DNA from: Apoda limacodes
Taxonomy: Eukaryota; Arthropoda; Insecta; Lepidoptera; Limacodidae
Length of the DNA stretch: 64,000 bases
NCBI GenBank assembly: GCA_946406115.1
Contig: OX291544.1
Location: forward strand, 20,229,521 to 20,293,520
Direction: 5' to 3'
Shown: piece after piece, positions 20,701 through 32,238 of the stretch
How positions within the stretch are numbered: position 1 is the first letter of the stretch
How the letters are laid out: every line of letters starts with the position of its first letter
Notes under the pieces: model-generated
The model's input: only the letters and a program-made list of their open reading frames with translations
Database searches by the model: none
Told to the model about the DNA's origin: nothing
Program-made: the position numbers and the translations under genes

Positions 20701-21286
20701 TCGTGTTCGCAGAAATTTATCGAACAGGGTGGAAAAAATGATACCGCTGCTTACAGACAAAAGCTAGCTTATGAATAATTTAAAGGGTTACTTACGAGTA
20801 CTTAAAACTGCCGTCTGGGTTAATTTCATTTTCATATTGTTCGATCTTAGCGTCCCGGTCTTCTGAATAATACTTCGGAGTTATGATATCGAAAACTGTG
20901 GTACGTCTAGTAGGAGCAGCAGTAGTACTAGTCCAGAAACGAGAAGCCCATTCTGTAGAAGTGGAAGGAGGAGTGTAGTACTTAAAAGGTTTGTAGTTGT
21001 TAAGTGCACGACCTTCAGGCCTTAATGGAGAACCTTCTTCAGCAACTTCTGATGATCGAACTAAAGCTTTTGGACTTTCATCGACTTTCTCGTCTACAAC
21101 TCCTATCACATCGCTGGGAGCTGTAACGTCCTCAGATTCTGCTAAAGTAATAGCCAAGAAGGCTGCCAAAAGTATCTGAAAAATAAAGTGTTTTAAAATG
21201 AATTTTTAAACTGATGTTACATTATAAAATATATTAAATCATTAAGGTTTTCGTCTTTTCGTCTTAGCACTTACCACACACTTCAT
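17704..21286 (-). CDS. RR-1 cuticular protein (CPR gene 1), 216 aa, four exons
   Basis: Secreted chitin-binding structural protein of the insect cuticle. The join is complement(17704..17793, 19927..20095, 20796..21175, 21275..21286). All introns have GT-AG ends (donors GTAAGT, GTAAGT and GTAAGT-like) and phases agree. Exon 1 encodes only MKCV, and the intron interrupts the signal peptide (MKCVILLAAFLAITLA, cleavage about residue 16/17), a hallmark of CPR genes. Residues 17-125 are a Ser/Thr/Pro-rich spacer. Residues about 125-187 are the Rebers-Riddiford RR-1 domain, with FKYSVRTSNGIQAAEEG, VQGGFAW and EYTADKDGYHPR. The tail PTPPAIPVEIQRALEYVAA is typical of RR-1 proteins. The last intron (17794-19926) holds a foreign reverse transcriptase fragment and the second (20096-20795) a SINE, but no exon is damaged. 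Expression probably follows moulting hormone pulses, as for other CPR genes (inference). Confidence 0.93.
17870..18240 (+). repeat. Repeat family R, copy 2
   Basis: It lies inside the last intron of CPR gene 1 and matches 15715-16058 in inverse orientation. The edge sequence 'gcgccaaagtgtgcgacccc' is not found in copy 1. Confidence 0.55.
18372..19260 (+). mobile_element. Non-LTR reverse transcriptase fragment inside the last intron
   Basis: The frame reads GAYFDFKKAFDLVNNDELF, MQDRQQYVEYAGHTS, SRVSQGSNLGPLEF, LFADDLKL (catalytic Asp pair intact) and VKDLGVIFTSKLTF. A stop follows at 18936, then RNLGFMLRVVRGFTNGKAVV, LERVQNKFIRYLYKK and, after a frameshift, YGVYPLYPNMYP. It covers the RT palm to the thumb of a CR1/Jockey-group element that differs from the family at 9035. 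It is opposite in strand to the host gene. The 5' end is truncated and no endonuclease is present. Confidence 0.85.
19261..19926. other. Remainder of the last intron of CPR gene 1
   Basis: AT-rich intron sequence with no recognised content between the retroelement fragment and exon 3. Confidence 0.5.
20145..20285 (-). mobile_element. tRNA-derived SINE (5'-worn copy)
   Basis: On the minus strand: GATTCCTGTACAGGACAAAC, then the body with the 'tttatgtgatgaac' segment, and 'gtctggtattcatagtacaa' AGCTTTGCTTGG. It matches 50145-50358. It sits in intron 2 of CPR gene 1, 50 bases upstream of exon 3, close to but not covering the acceptor. Confidence 0.6.
20290..20795. other. Remainder of intron 2 of CPR gene 1
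   Basis: No repeat or exon recognised. A GC-richer patch at 20560-20715 ('gcgaccgttttcatgaacca') has no coding frame. Confidence 0.45.
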
Positions 21287-21338
21287 TTTTACAGACGAGT
21301 AATATCTCACTAGTGTCTGTATTAAGATTTGTCTGAAC

Positions 21339-21345
21339 TTTTATA
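21339..21345 (-). promoter_or_regulatory. TATA box of CPR gene 1
   Basis: TATAAAA on the minus strand, 53 nt upstream of the ATG at 21286. A start site 25-30 nt downstream would give a 5' UTR of roughly 25-30 nt. Confidence 0.65.
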
Positions 21346-21540
21346 GTATTGCTCCGTATTAATTCTTATAAATACGACATTGATACTGTGATTAATTTGC
21401 ATTTTGATTTTTAATTAATTGACGAATCTGTGAAGGTATGGTATTTTTAATAAATACAACTAGGCAATTTATCTAGGTTTTCTTTCGTATGAAATGGAAT
21501 CCAATTTTCGGAAAAGTGTAATAAAGATTTTTTTATATTA

Positions 21541-23565
21541 CTAAGGTGGCAAACAAGCTAACGGTCCACCTGGTGGTAAGCGGTCACCGCAGCCTATGGA
21601 CGCTTGCAACACTCTTCCAAAATCTAATTACTGTATTCTTGAATAACCCAATACTGTCCTTAGAGAAAACTGAGTTTGCGAGAGGAAATTCCTCTGAAGT
21701 GGCCATCTAAGTTCTATGGTGTGAGAAAACATTCCTATGCATACGAACATCATTTCAAACAATTCCTCAGAACACGTCCCATTATACAAGCGGTAGAATA
21801 GACATAGGGAGGCCTACTCTGTCCTCAGACTTAAGGGTTCGATACAGCTTGTGAGTTTGGAATCGTCGACGATTCTCACAGCTCATCGTTGAACCGAGTC
21901 AAAAAGGACAAGTTGGCATCCAGGTGCACCTGCCCAGAGATGGCAACAGTACTCCATATGGGGCCCGAAAGAAAGTTTGCCCAAATGTAAATTACTGATT
22001 TGCTCTGTTGAGTACTCCAAGTATTTTGAACGCCAGTTTGACCTGGTCCTGACGCAAATGATTTTGGAACTGAACATCGCTAAAGATGTTTACACCAAGG
22101 ATCCCCATGGTCTTGTAAATGGTGAGGGGTGTGTTTTGGAATTATTCGAACGGAGTTTTCTCAACAGTGGACGCAGTCTTGTGTCCTCATGGGAGTTTAA
22201 TTGGACCAAGTTTTCCCGTACCGAGTCAGAAACAGAGTGGTCTCAATTTTAGACATAAGTTCTCCGCAGTTGTCCTCCACCTCGGACCGAGGAATGTTTG
22301 CACAACCTGTGTTATAAACTTCTCCACTACTGTCATCTGCATAGCAATATATGTTGTTGATTTAAAACATGTCATTAAAATGCAGTAGTGATAGGAGGAT
22401 AGGAGAGATTAAAGAGCCTTGCGAGAACTAGCATTAACACATTACAAATTTATTAAATATAATTAAAGACAATTAGCGTCAACTACTGCTCTTATGCGTC
22501 TGCCGGAAAAAAGCTAGCCACCCATTTACACTAACGCTCAGACAGTCTTCTGTCACTCAGATGCCTTCGCTATGTCTACATGCTAATGCCTCCCCCTGTC
22601 TCTCGGTGGCTAGTATCTATTGGTGTGTGAGTAACACTAGCAAGTCACCAGATGAGTGATCGCGAAAGCCATATTGACGGCTCAGCGGATCAGATCATGT
22701 TTTTCTAGCTATTTTTGTTGTTGATCCATCATCTCGGAAAGGTTACAGCAAATGACCGTAATTCGATGGTCCTGATCTACTGCCATTTTGTGCATGGGGT
22801 GCACATTTGCAGTTTTCCATGACGAAGGAAATTGACTTATGCGGTAGAAATGCGCTAAAAGGTGCGTGAATACACGACACAACTCAGGAGCACAATGTTT
22901 AAGTACCACTGCTGGTTGACCGTCTGGCCCACTCGACTAATAAATATCTATGGAAAGTAACGTCCACAAGACCACTTGCTGTGTTTAACAGCTTTCTGGC
23001 ACGTTCTAACCGCACCACGGTATTGATAATCGCGGGTTAGGAATAAAATATTACATACTACCGAGGATTGTCACAGTGACTACCGCTGCGCAAACGTCAG
23101 GATCTTCTGACCTAAACAAGAGCTTCCTGAACATGTAAAATGCATAAGATTCATGCAATCCATCCCAATATGCTGACATATAAAGCCACACACTGTGCCA
23201 ATTAGTTGGACTGGATAGATCGGGTTGAGTGCATGACACAGTAAGTCCCAACAAGACAGTGATCAAAGGAGCCACTAAGCGCATCCACTGAGATGGAAAA
23301 CTCTTCGGACGTATAGTCAGCAGAATATCCAGTAAAGAGCTCGAATGTTCCTCTATATCAGGGATTTTCGTTAGAGAAAGTACCAGCTGAAGGAATCCAT
23401 AGGTCACAGCAAATTCATGAGCAGATACACCTGCGTAGTTATTAATTTGATAACTGAGGTACTCACGATGGTGGGCGTTAAAATCTCCCAAAATAACTAG
23501 TTCTGATGTGGGATATTGCCATTGTCAAAATCAGGTGCTTGAAAAATCGAGCTACATTATATTTT
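21541..23565 (-). mobile_element. Jockey-type non-LTR retrotransposon, second large copy
   Basis: On the minus strand the endonuclease tail reads LGDFNAHHREYLSYQINNYA, VSAHEFAVTYGFLQLV and IPDIEEHSSSLLDILL (23495-23250), with the SDH region altered. The RT then starts near 22900 with VHPMHKMAVDQDHR, and the C-terminal part is FGPHMEYCCHLWAGAPGCQL (22000-21890). The 3' UTR block ends at 21545 with TTAGCTTGTTTGCCACCTT. Many stops and deletions are present: the polymerase catalytic core is largely lost between about 22700 and 22300. Its orientation and extent parallel those of 9035-11200. Confidence 0.85.
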
Positions 23566-24443
23566 TTTCAAAAAGATTTCTCAGGATCCCCTGAGTATCT
23601 ATGAATTAAATTTAATGACTTTGTTTTTCAGTTATGCTCGTATTTCGTTCAAATCCTGACAAATGTGAAAACACGAATAATGAAGTTTTGTTCGATATAA
23701 AAATTTTTAACTGAACCTTTTTTATTCTTTTTCTTAATGTTTTAGCAAAGGAATCTTGAAAGTACTATAGTATAGCTGTGATGGTGCTTTAAGCTCTGAC
23801 AAAAAACATTTTTGATAACAATAATGTTTAATAAACTATTAATTCATTGAGTTTAGATGTAGCTGCACTATTCACGCACGCTCGGTTACATATTTTCTGT
23901 CACATAATACAGCCTCTTAAGGAATTATTTTCATTTATTGCGAACAATATACAAACAGATAATTATTATATCTTTACATCAAATATGCTATAACTTTATC
24001 ATAAATAACTGGTCCGGTAGACGTTAAAGCGTCAATCAAATGTTATCACTAACTAATCGACGAATGGTGAATATATTTATTCATATATTTACGTAAATCT
24101 TAATATAATAATTATAACTTTGACCTTTGCTATTATAAAGTATGTGATACCTACGGCCTCTAGCAAATCTTAAAATATCTTTTAATGTACAAAGGCCTTT
24201 GAGTTACTATTTATGTTGGAGCCACGTTATTCAGTCTTTTGTCAATAAGTACTTTATCTTTTAAAATAATATATTATTTTACATTTTATAGAACTAATAA
24301 TATAAGGAGGAATGGTTTGTGTATTTGTTTGCAGTGTATCTTTTTGTATTTTTTGAGCATAAACTACAATAAATGATTGATATAACATTCCCAATTTAAT
24401 AGTAACCAATAATTTAAAAACTTACTACTATATTATTTTTTTA
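23566..24443. other. AT-rich stretch without recognisable content
   Basis: No coding frame, no shared repeat. Confidence 0.5.
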
Positions 24444-24854
24444 ACTATACCACCTGTGTCACAATGATTGCCTCAAACGAAAATCTCTGCTTCAGTTCAT
24501 CATTGGTAACGTCAGGAAAATAGTTTCGTAAATTTAATTAACAAAAAAAAAAAGTTCCATACAAAGTGTAACCCTTAGTATTTATTTTGTATGGAACTTT
24601 TTTTTTTTGTTACTAAAATTTACGAAACTAGTTTTATTTAATTTTAAATTATTGGTTGGTAGAAAAATAGTTTCGTAAATTTTATTAACAAAAAAAAAAA
24701 GTTCCATACAAAGTGTAACCCTTAGTATTCATTTTGGATGGTTTTTTTTTTTTTCGTTAATAAAATTTACGAAACTATTTTTCTGACGTTACCAATGATG
24801 AACTGAAGCAGAGGCTTGCGTTTGAGGCAATCATTGTGACACAGGTGGTATAGT
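24444..24854. mobile_element. Double-hairpin foldback element
   Basis: The outer arms 24444-24515 and 24783-24854 are 72 nt each and match as inverted repeats with three mismatches. They begin ACTATACCACCTGTGTCACA. Between them lie two tandem hairpin units (24516-24635 and 24662-24782). Each has the stem 'aatagtttcgtaaatttt', a poly-A/T segment and GTTCCATACAAA, around the loop GTGTAACCCTTAGTAT. No reading frame is present. It is a foldback/MITE-type element, presumably moved by a transposase encoded elsewhere. A target duplication could not be fixed. Confidence 0.85.
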
Positions 24855-25404
24855 ATTGATAATGTTAACTTAGAGAGAAAACTTAGTCTTAATATTTGGA
24901 CAGATCATGTATATACAGTATTATGTCCTACTGCTAACGCGACGGGTCTATCGCGGCGAAACGCGGGGTCGCATACCTCTACCTACACGTCATATACACA
25001 TAAGATACAAGTGAAATTATCTTATTTTAAAAAAAAAACCGGGCGAAAAAAAATATCGATAGAACAAGCTTTTTCCGGCTAAGATTTTTTTTTTATTTAT
25101 TAGGGTCAGCAAACCATAACATAGTATAATTATTAAACAATGTAGTCTTGAATATTTACGTAACTGCGCTACCCATAATTTTAACCAAAAATTACAATTA
25201 TCATATTTTGATAAAATAAATGACGTTGAGAGAACGTAGTTGAGAATAAAATCATGGTAAGAAATAAAAAAAAATTAGGTGCTAAGCTAAAAAATTTAAA
25301 TAAATTAAAATTAAAACTAAAATAATCCTTTACCTAGGTTTTGTGCTATTACATTATGATATCACTAATACATACTATTTTAAAATATCCATATAAGAAA
25401 GGCG
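24855..25404. other. AT-rich spacer
   Basis: A short GC-rich patch at 24930-24985 ('aacgcgacgggtctatcgcg') stands out; otherwise nothing recognised. Confidence 0.4.
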
Positions 25405-25510
25405 ACTGTCATCATCATCAACTCAGCCGCAGGAAGTCCACTGCTGAACATAGGCCTCCCCCATAGATTTCCGAAGAAAACGGTCGGAAGCGAGGCAAGG
25501 CTAGTAGTAT
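25405..25510 (+). repeat. 'CTGCTGAACATAGGCCTCCCC' repeat block
   Basis: ATCATCATCAACTCAGCCGC, AGGAAGTCCACTGCTGAACA and TAGGCCTCCCCCA form a very common lepidopteran block that I associate with the end of an RTE-type retroelement. Only about 100 bases are kept. Confidence 0.5.
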
Positions 25511-25850
25511 ACTTATTGTAAAATGGATTTCAAACAGTTGTAGCATATTGTAATCGTGATTGGATTATGCTTTTATCTAAGTACAAATAAGTAAAAGGTC
25601 TTTTGAAGTCGACCGCACCAAGTGATCATTTTGGTCACGTATAATGTGGAAAATGTGTAGATCATCTGCATACAATTAAAACATGTATTTATATCATTTA
25701 AGTAGATAATATAGAATCTAAAATTGAGCCCTGGTGTCCCCAGAAGTACTTAGTGTAGTGTCAGATTCATATCCTTTGAAAACCACTTTTTGTGTGCGAT
25801 TGGTGATGTATGATCTAAAACTAGCTGAGGTTACCATGTTTATAACTTAT

Positions 25851-25929
25851 TATTTTATAACTTTGACGATTCAAAAGTGATTGTATAATCCTTATTTGAA
25901 TAAACCATTTTGACTTTGACTTTGACTTT
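25851..25929 (+). repeat. Family T 3' end, short copy
   Basis: 'ctttgacgattcaaaagtga' and AATAAACCATTTTGACTTTG followed by two more TTTGAC-type units match the end of 741-911. Confidence 0.65.
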
Positions 25930-26640
25930 ATCGTTAGAAGCAATTTTCTCTGGGAGGCGTTCATAATCCACTCTGTCTAATGGCTTTTTGAAATTATTAT
26001 AACTACTGTCAATTTGTGGGTTTATGTCTAGATTTCCAAAAAGATGTGTTGTGTTAACACGTAAGCTTGTTACGGTTGCACGACGTTGACGAAGCCATGT
26101 TGTTGTGATATGATTCTTTTATGTAGGCACGGGTACATAGCATTATATATAAACCTTTCCAGTAATTTTGACTAAGCAGATAAATAGAAATTGGGCGGTA
26201 ATTTTCTACATTTATCTTTGTGCCTCCTTTGTAAACCCCAAACAATGCGCGCTGATTTCCAAACAGTTGGACAAACTCCTTCACTTAAGCAATCATCGTA
26301 AAGGTAATGTAACATATATTTATATATAATGTGTTCGCAGTATTTTTTAAAAAAATATTGGGGATATTGTCAATACCGGCTTCTTCACTAGGGTCCAAAT
26401 TATTTAATTATTTTAGGACTTCTTCAGAAAATATAATATTATTTAATACACTGTCGTTATTAGTACTCGATTCAGCTAAAACATCTTCAATTTTTTTACT
26501 CCTTCTAAACAGCAGATTTAACGAAGATCGATACCTTTTGGTTAGAAGGTATATAAGCGGCACATATACATGTATTAACTCAACTGCTGCCGGGAAGCTC
26601 AACAATCACATGATCAACTATAGGCGCTGGAAATACGGGG
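25930..26640 (-). mobile_element. Non-LTR reverse transcriptase fragment
   Basis: On the minus strand: NNLDPSEEAGIDNIPNIFLK, then VKEFVQLFGNQRALFGVYKG, GGTKINVENYRPISI, RATVTSLRVNTTHLFGNLDI and YNNFKKPLDRVDYERL (the FSKAFDRVDH motif altered). This is the fingers/palm part of a third non-LTR lineage, with several frame breaks and no FADD motif left. Confidence 0.7.
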
Positions 26641-27199
26641 TCTAGGTAGAATGTACCCTAATTTCTCTGTCCTGCTCCATCATCAGACCTTGATTACCCA
26701 ATCTTTAATCTATTCATTGAGAACATTCCAATAAGCCCAAACATGATACATCTCCTTTTAGTTGGTAATTAGTGGGGTATTTGAGGTTATGCTGCCTCAT
26801 TAATTCAAGGTAACTATGTTCTTGCAATGTCATTGAAGTAATAGGATAGCCAATTTTGAATTGATTGGACTTGTAGTATTTGCTCATATCCCTTTATCAA
26901 CTAGAAACAAGTAAGATATAGAAAATCTATTTCAGTAATTATGTTATGTTCCTAGCTTATGTTCCCGATACTAGTTGATAAGGAGTTATAGACGTATGGA
27001 TTAAAAATAGAATACAAGAGGGTCAACCATTATTTTTTTAAGCGATGTTTTAACAGATATCTTAACAATTTTAGTAAGCTTTAGTTATGAAATTATATTT
27101 TTTTAGACTGAAACTTACAGAGGACAGAGGTAATAGAACAGGGGAATCAATTTTAAAAACGAGCAGACAACTGCACATTTGAGTTTTTTTATACCAATA
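26641..27199. other. Unassigned AT-rich sequence
   Basis: No confident feature. The end of the segment may contain further decayed mariner sequence. Confidence 0.35.
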
Positions 27200-27350
27200 A
27201 AGTGGCAACAAAACGAAGATCATCGGATGACAGTGAGATAAAGGCGGCCGTAGAAAACCATTTTCAATAGAAATCCAAAGGATAATTTTTCAGTGCCATA
27301 AAGGCATTATATTCACAATGTGAAAAGTGAGGAGTTGAGGAGAATAAAAA
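27200..27350 (+). pseudogene. Mariner transposase C-terminal remnant
   Basis: The frame RSSDDSEIKAAVENHFQ, stop, KSKG, stop, FFSAIKALYSQCEKC (the last Cys needs a small shift) follows the C-terminal pattern of mariner transposases (F.s..E...A...yF..k...fF..gi..L..R..KC). Two in-frame stops make it dead. The catalytic part is not visible upstream. Confidence 0.5.
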
Positions 27351-28139
27351 AAAAAATCTTTATTTTTATTCATTACTTACTTGAGGTCTCAAACTTATCA
27401 GAAGGCTCTCGTAGGTTGACTTTATGCTCTGTTTTGCATCGGAAAGATGTTCCTCCAATATAAAAATACTGTGAAACCTCGATGTCCCTACCAACATGTG
27501 GCACCATATAAAAACTTGCTATTCTCTCACAAGGCCACGGTCAAAAAATCAATGCTGATTAACACGGATAGCACTGACAATAAGATATCCAATACATTTT
27601 TCTACAGGACAAAAAATAGCCCCAAATATCTATGCCAGGAAATGATAGAACCGAAAGCCTTTTTATTATCTCTTTCTTCTGTCATATCCGTCATCTGTGT
27701 AATCTAGTGGTGTGAATTTTTATATTTATGGTGACTTTTTTTAAAGAATAGTCTGGCGAAGAAATTTCTAGGATGACAGAATTAAAAATACTTTGAGGGA
27801 TATAAAGTTGCTTTAAAAAGAAACTGTGGTGACTCCACCGTTACCCACCACGCCGTTTTTTGTCAGCTATTTTAAGCCCATCCTAATCTTGTACATGCTG
27901 GCGTCCAGGATAATCCAATTTTCAGTAGAGCTTAAAGTTAATTTGTCTCTTAGATTTTTGCAATGAAGGACATGTCAACATTGACAGGATCATTAGCTAA
28001 GTTGTAAAATTGATTGCATCAAAATGTCAAATGTAAATGCCTCGTATCGCAACCAACTGCAATGTGAAAAGTTGTCAGACAGATCGTATGGTGAGCCTAA
28101 TGTGTCATTTTCTTATTTCTTAAAATCGTAAATTCAATA
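27351..28139. other. Unassigned; 86-codon frame at 27447-27707
   Basis: The forward frame from 27447 starts MFLQYKNTVKPRCPYQH and has a moderately coding-like composition. I do not recognise it, and no splice context supports a gene. Confidence 0.25.
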
Positions 28140-28443
28140 ATCTATACAAATATATGTTAAAAAGGCTGAAGTGTTTGTTTGTTTGAACGCGATAATCTCT
28201 AAATCTACCAATCGCATTTAAAGAATTCTATTTACATTTACTAGCCTGATTTAGCCAGGTAATATATTTTCCCTGTGCGATTGTCAAATGTCAATATTGT
28301 CAAAAAACAAACTTTTTAATGATAGATTCACAAAATATTGGTTATTAGTTAAGAAATGCAAGTACTTAATTTAAGGCAAAACTAGCTGTTCCCAGTAGTT
28401 TGACCCGCGTTAATTTACTGCCCCGCTATTTAGGGCAATAGCG

Positions 28444-28500
<57 letters not shown>

Positions 28501-28700
28501 CGTAAAAGCAACGGAAAGGGCACGTGTCCCAGATAGTGTATCTAGTATAAAATGATAAAGCTAATGAGTTTGTTGTTTGTTTTGTTTGATAGCCCAATTC
28601 TTTTAAAAGGTTATAGGTAATATTACTTTACACTATAGCCCTTAGAAGTGGAGCACTAAATTATCGCGGGTGAAACCACTGGGAATAGCTAGTTTTCTAA
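28140..28700. repeat. Degenerate MITE copies around an (AT)n microsatellite
   Basis: GAAGTGTTTGTTTGTTTGAA with CGCGATAATCTC (28170), 'ctagctgttcccagtagttt' GACCCGCG (28383) and 'tcgcgggtgaaaccactggg' AATAGCTAG (28665) are ends of CTAGTA-type repeats. The uninterrupted (AT)n run spans about 28446-28499 and sits between 'gcaatagcgtga' and 'agcgtaaaagc'. Confidence 0.55.
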
Positions 28701-29569
28701 TAAATTAAGAATCTAAGTTTCCTAAATAATTTACCTAATATATAATAAAGCTTAAGATTTTTTTGTTTTTAACCAACTTCAAAAATGAGGAGGTTATATG
28801 TTCGACTGTATTTTTTTTTGTACATTTACCGATTTACCCGTCAATTGTGGACCGATTTTAATTATTTTTTTAATATTTTTCCATTTTAGAAAAAAAACTT
28901 AAAATGTAAAAGTTTATCGTCAGAATAATTCTGTCCGACCGACGTAGAACGTAGTTCAATGTTTTGTCTAAATGGCAGTTTAAGGCCCTTATTTTTCATT
29001 TGAGTTGGTTTTATATTTTTTTTTTTTAGCACTTGATAGCCCAATTCTGGAGAAAGGTTTTTGGCTATTTGTGATGTTACGACCTCGGGAACTAAATGGG
29101 GAGTGGTAACCTATACCGGAAACTAAGAGCTAATATTAAAAAAGTCAGAAAGAACCCTAAAAAAAACTTTTATTAGCGCGGGCGATCGATGCAACGGGTA
29201 ATGGCAGCAATAGAATAGTACGACTGCCAGGTCAGCTTGTAACCAGTATTTTGTTGTTCTATCAATACATAAGTTTTTTTTAACAATATTGAGACCTCAC
29301 AGTCGCACAGCAAATGTATGCCTTGCTAAATTCGGTTAGTAAATGCAAAAGGTTCGTTTTAAAATCTAACTTGTATTTCCATTAGATTATTGCGTTCAAA
29401 AAAAAACTTTTTAGATTTTTGAAACGGAAGTAAAATATAACTTAAAACTCTAAATTAAAAAAAACAGGTTTTTTCTAGAATTCTCTATCCTGTCTTATGT
29501 AACAGATATTAAGCTCGCTCAGATCTCAAAAGTATTGTACAATACTTATATACTTATCTACAGATTTTG
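28701..29569. repeat. Retroelement-like end blocks and decayed MITE
   Basis: 'aaccaacttcaaaaatgagg' AGGTTATATG (28772) is the reverse form of the GAGAACCTCC...AAGTCGGTT terminus seen at 17550 and 47110. 'gatagcccaattctggagaa' to 'gcgcgggcgatcgatgcaac' (29034-29200) resembles CTAGTA-type repeats. The rest is AT-rich. Confidence 0.35.
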
Positions 29570-29690
29570 TATATATTCATGATTGATACAAATTATGTCA
29601 CCAACACCGGAAATCAAACCCGGATTCTTTTGTTCAGCAAACTCAACGTGGGCTGGGCCAGTGGTTAGTACGGGAGGTAAGTATGTCGTA
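29570..29690 (-). repeat. tRNA-like SINE head (uncertain)
   Basis: On the minus strand 'gggtttgatttccggtgttg' resembles a B box, and 'actaaccactggcccagccc' lies on the other side. No complete cloverleaf can be drawn. Confidence 0.3.
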
Positions 29691-30480
29691 CCATTGAATA
29701 CACAATTGTTATCAAGTAAAACAAACATGTCTTTTGTGTATAAAAAGTCTAAAATTTAGGGAATAATCAAATGAAGGAATTAAAAAATTAAATTATAAGG
29801 ATTTTAATTAAAAAATAATTGGTCATAGAATCGTGACTTTTCATAAAATATAATTATAATGTTAATGATTTTAAATTATAGTCATAATTAATTTTGAATA
29901 AGTTTTAATGAATTGTATTCGCAAATTATTATTGTTTGTACACGAGATGTACTACTGACATGTGTATAATATATATATGTTATAACGCATGGGAATAACT
30001 TAAATGTTGCTATCTTAGTACTTGTATTTAGAAATGTAACAATCGTTATATAATTAAAATTGAAAAGAGCGAAAGCTGGAGAGTTTCTTTCGCCGTTTCT
30101 TCTTCCCAGAACGCCATCTTGATTCCTAAACGGTAGTTGTTTATAAATTCCTTGCATATGTGATATTGTATCCTATTTTTGAGAAATAAACTATTTGAAT
30201 TTATTGTCCCTTGGATTCACATCAAACAAACATAATTTTCAAACATTAAACATCATTTAATGCTTTTGAAATGCGTCTTGTACATCCATAACAAAATAAT
30301 TGGTATTATTGGTTTCAACTTCTGAAGACGTTGTATTGCTCAGACTGATAACGAAACCCTACATTTTCCACAAACCAGACCGTCCCTCTGTCTGTCCTTT
30401 TGTCACATACTTTCTTACAATACTGCCATCTACAGATGCATCGCTTCTAATGACAGAAAAAAATTATAAGCATGTTTTTT
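29691..30480. other. AT-rich, no gene seen
   Basis: An 89-codon minus frame (29888-30157) and an 85-codon plus frame (30300-30557) show no recognisable motifs. The latter ends inside a Jockey 3' fragment. Confidence 0.4.
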
Positions 30481-30487
30481 ATACAAC

Positions 30488-30552
30488 TATAATGGCAAAT
30501 AAGCTTAAGGTCCGCCTGATGCTAAGCGGTTACCGTAGCATAGTTAGGTGTA
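30488..30552 (-). mobile_element. Jockey 3' UTR fragment
   Basis: 'tggcaaataagcttaaggtc' CGCCTGATGCTAAGCGGTTACCG is the 3' block seen at 17400 and 21545, here without coding sequence. It indicates an extreme 5' truncation. Confidence 0.6.
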
Positions 30553-30961
30553 CTTGAATTTTCCTCTTACTTATACCACTATGCCATTAAATTAACAATT
30601 GTCAGTCTCCAACTGGCTGCAATTGAAGTTCCTATTAATTCATAAATCCTCTTAATACCAGGTGGCGTTGTTTTCTATTTTCCCGCCTTTTCAAATGTTT
30701 TTGATAAGTTTATTTATTTTTCGCCTTATATATTTATTTATTTACTCGTAAATTTGATGAAAAACATTGCGTGTAACATGGTAGGTACAGAATTTACAAA
30801 CTCGAGTCATTAAAACTTTCAGCCTTAGTGTTCTCAATGGCCAATCGTAAGTAATTTTTTGCCTTACCTTGTACACAATTTAGTATTATTAGTCATTATA
30901 AAAACACAGGATCTTGAGCAAATAATCTCTATAAATAAATGAATAAAAATTAAATAAATAA

Positions 30962-31090
30962 ATATTTGTACACATTACATACAGCGTCATCTGACCCTAA
31001 AATGGACAAAGCTTGTGGGATGGACCAGACAACCGATTCAAATACAAATATATTACTTTTTTTTTGTAAATACAAACATAACTCATATTT
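30962..31090 (-). mobile_element. SINE body fragment
   Basis: 'gtacacattacatacagcgt' CATCTGACC, 'caaagcttgtgggatggacc' and 'tttttttgtaaatacaaaca' match the non-tRNA part at 50145-50240. The tRNA-like head is missing. Confidence 0.5.
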
Positions 31091-32211
31091 TGACCAATTT
31101 GAAGCCCTGCAAAAGACTATGTTTTATGAAGAAATTGTGAACCCAGAATAATATTATGTGAATGTATTATTAGGTCTATTAAAAGATTTGTATTTTTGCT
31201 ACATCCATAATATTGAAATAAACGCCTAACAGATTCTTGTTAAAAACAAAATAAAATCAAAGTTGCAAGTTGAGTTTCTGATCGCATCATGAAACATATT
31301 ATTATTTGATATAAGACAATCCTGACATTTAAGTATTTATATTTAAGTACCTTCCGGATACAATCTGGTTTTAAAAGCCTATTAAATAGTTGTTTAGCGT
31401 TAATAATATTTAGAACGTGAAAATCGTGTCAGAAGTAGGCTTGACAGCAAAAACAAATGTAAATTTGACTATCTGATCCAAGACTATTCCATGCTTGCAT
31501 GAATAAAAACGGAGTCCAGAATCTTTTCATCCGCCCGTATTTAAAAGTAATTTAATTTGTATGATTATCTTCACGATTTTAATCCTGAAAAGGGTGTAAC
31601 CTCTGCCTGGACACACACCCACACCTTAATGTAGGAGACAGCCTCGTTTTACCACCCACTTTAGTCCTGCGTTACAGGGGGGTGAGACTATCGCGCCGAT
31701 CAATTGCGAATCAAGTTGCAAAAAAAATACTATTGTAAAAACTATTCCAAAAATATAATGTGAAAAACCATTGCAAAGTACCAATGTGAAAAACTATACA
31801 TTAATAAAATTTGTACATTTTGCTTTAACTTCTTTGTGTTGTGTATTATTTACTAGCTTTGGTGTGCAGTTTCATCTGAGCCAAATTTGGTTATCTTTGG
31901 CTACAGAAACTAATTGTATTAAAGTATGAAAATTTTGCTGTAGTACCTAGTTTAAAATTCGGTTATATTCCTGTGGTTTCGGGGTAATATGTGTTAATTC
32001 TGGGTATAAGTTATTGCTATTCTCAAAGCACTCTTAAGTGGGTACTCTCCATTTAACATTGGACTAAATTTACTTCCTTAAGTAGTAATATCTTATTTTT
32101 TCACCTAAAACTATTGAAAAAAATACTGAGGTATTTAACTGTAATCAACATGCAAAGTAAGAAGAATATTAGTTAAAAAAAAATACAATTGAAGAATTAG
32201 CGATAGATAAA
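31091..32211. other. AT-rich intergenic sequence 3' of CPR gene 2
   Basis: A GC-richer patch at 31590-31710 ('gcctggacacacacccacac', 'tttagtcctgcgttacaggg') looks like repeat debris. No gene seen. Confidence 0.4.
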
Positions 32212-32217
32212 TTTATT
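32212..32217 (-). terminator. Polyadenylation signal of CPR gene 2
   Basis: AATAAA on the minus strand 22 nt downstream of the stop codon, implying a very short 3' UTR. Confidence 0.55.
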
Positions 32218-32238
32218 GGTTATAATTTTGTTCGTGGT

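Noticed and set aside
28446..28499. Possible replication or regulatory signal in the (AT)n run
   Set aside because: It is a simple microsatellite between degraded repeats, with no other supporting structure.
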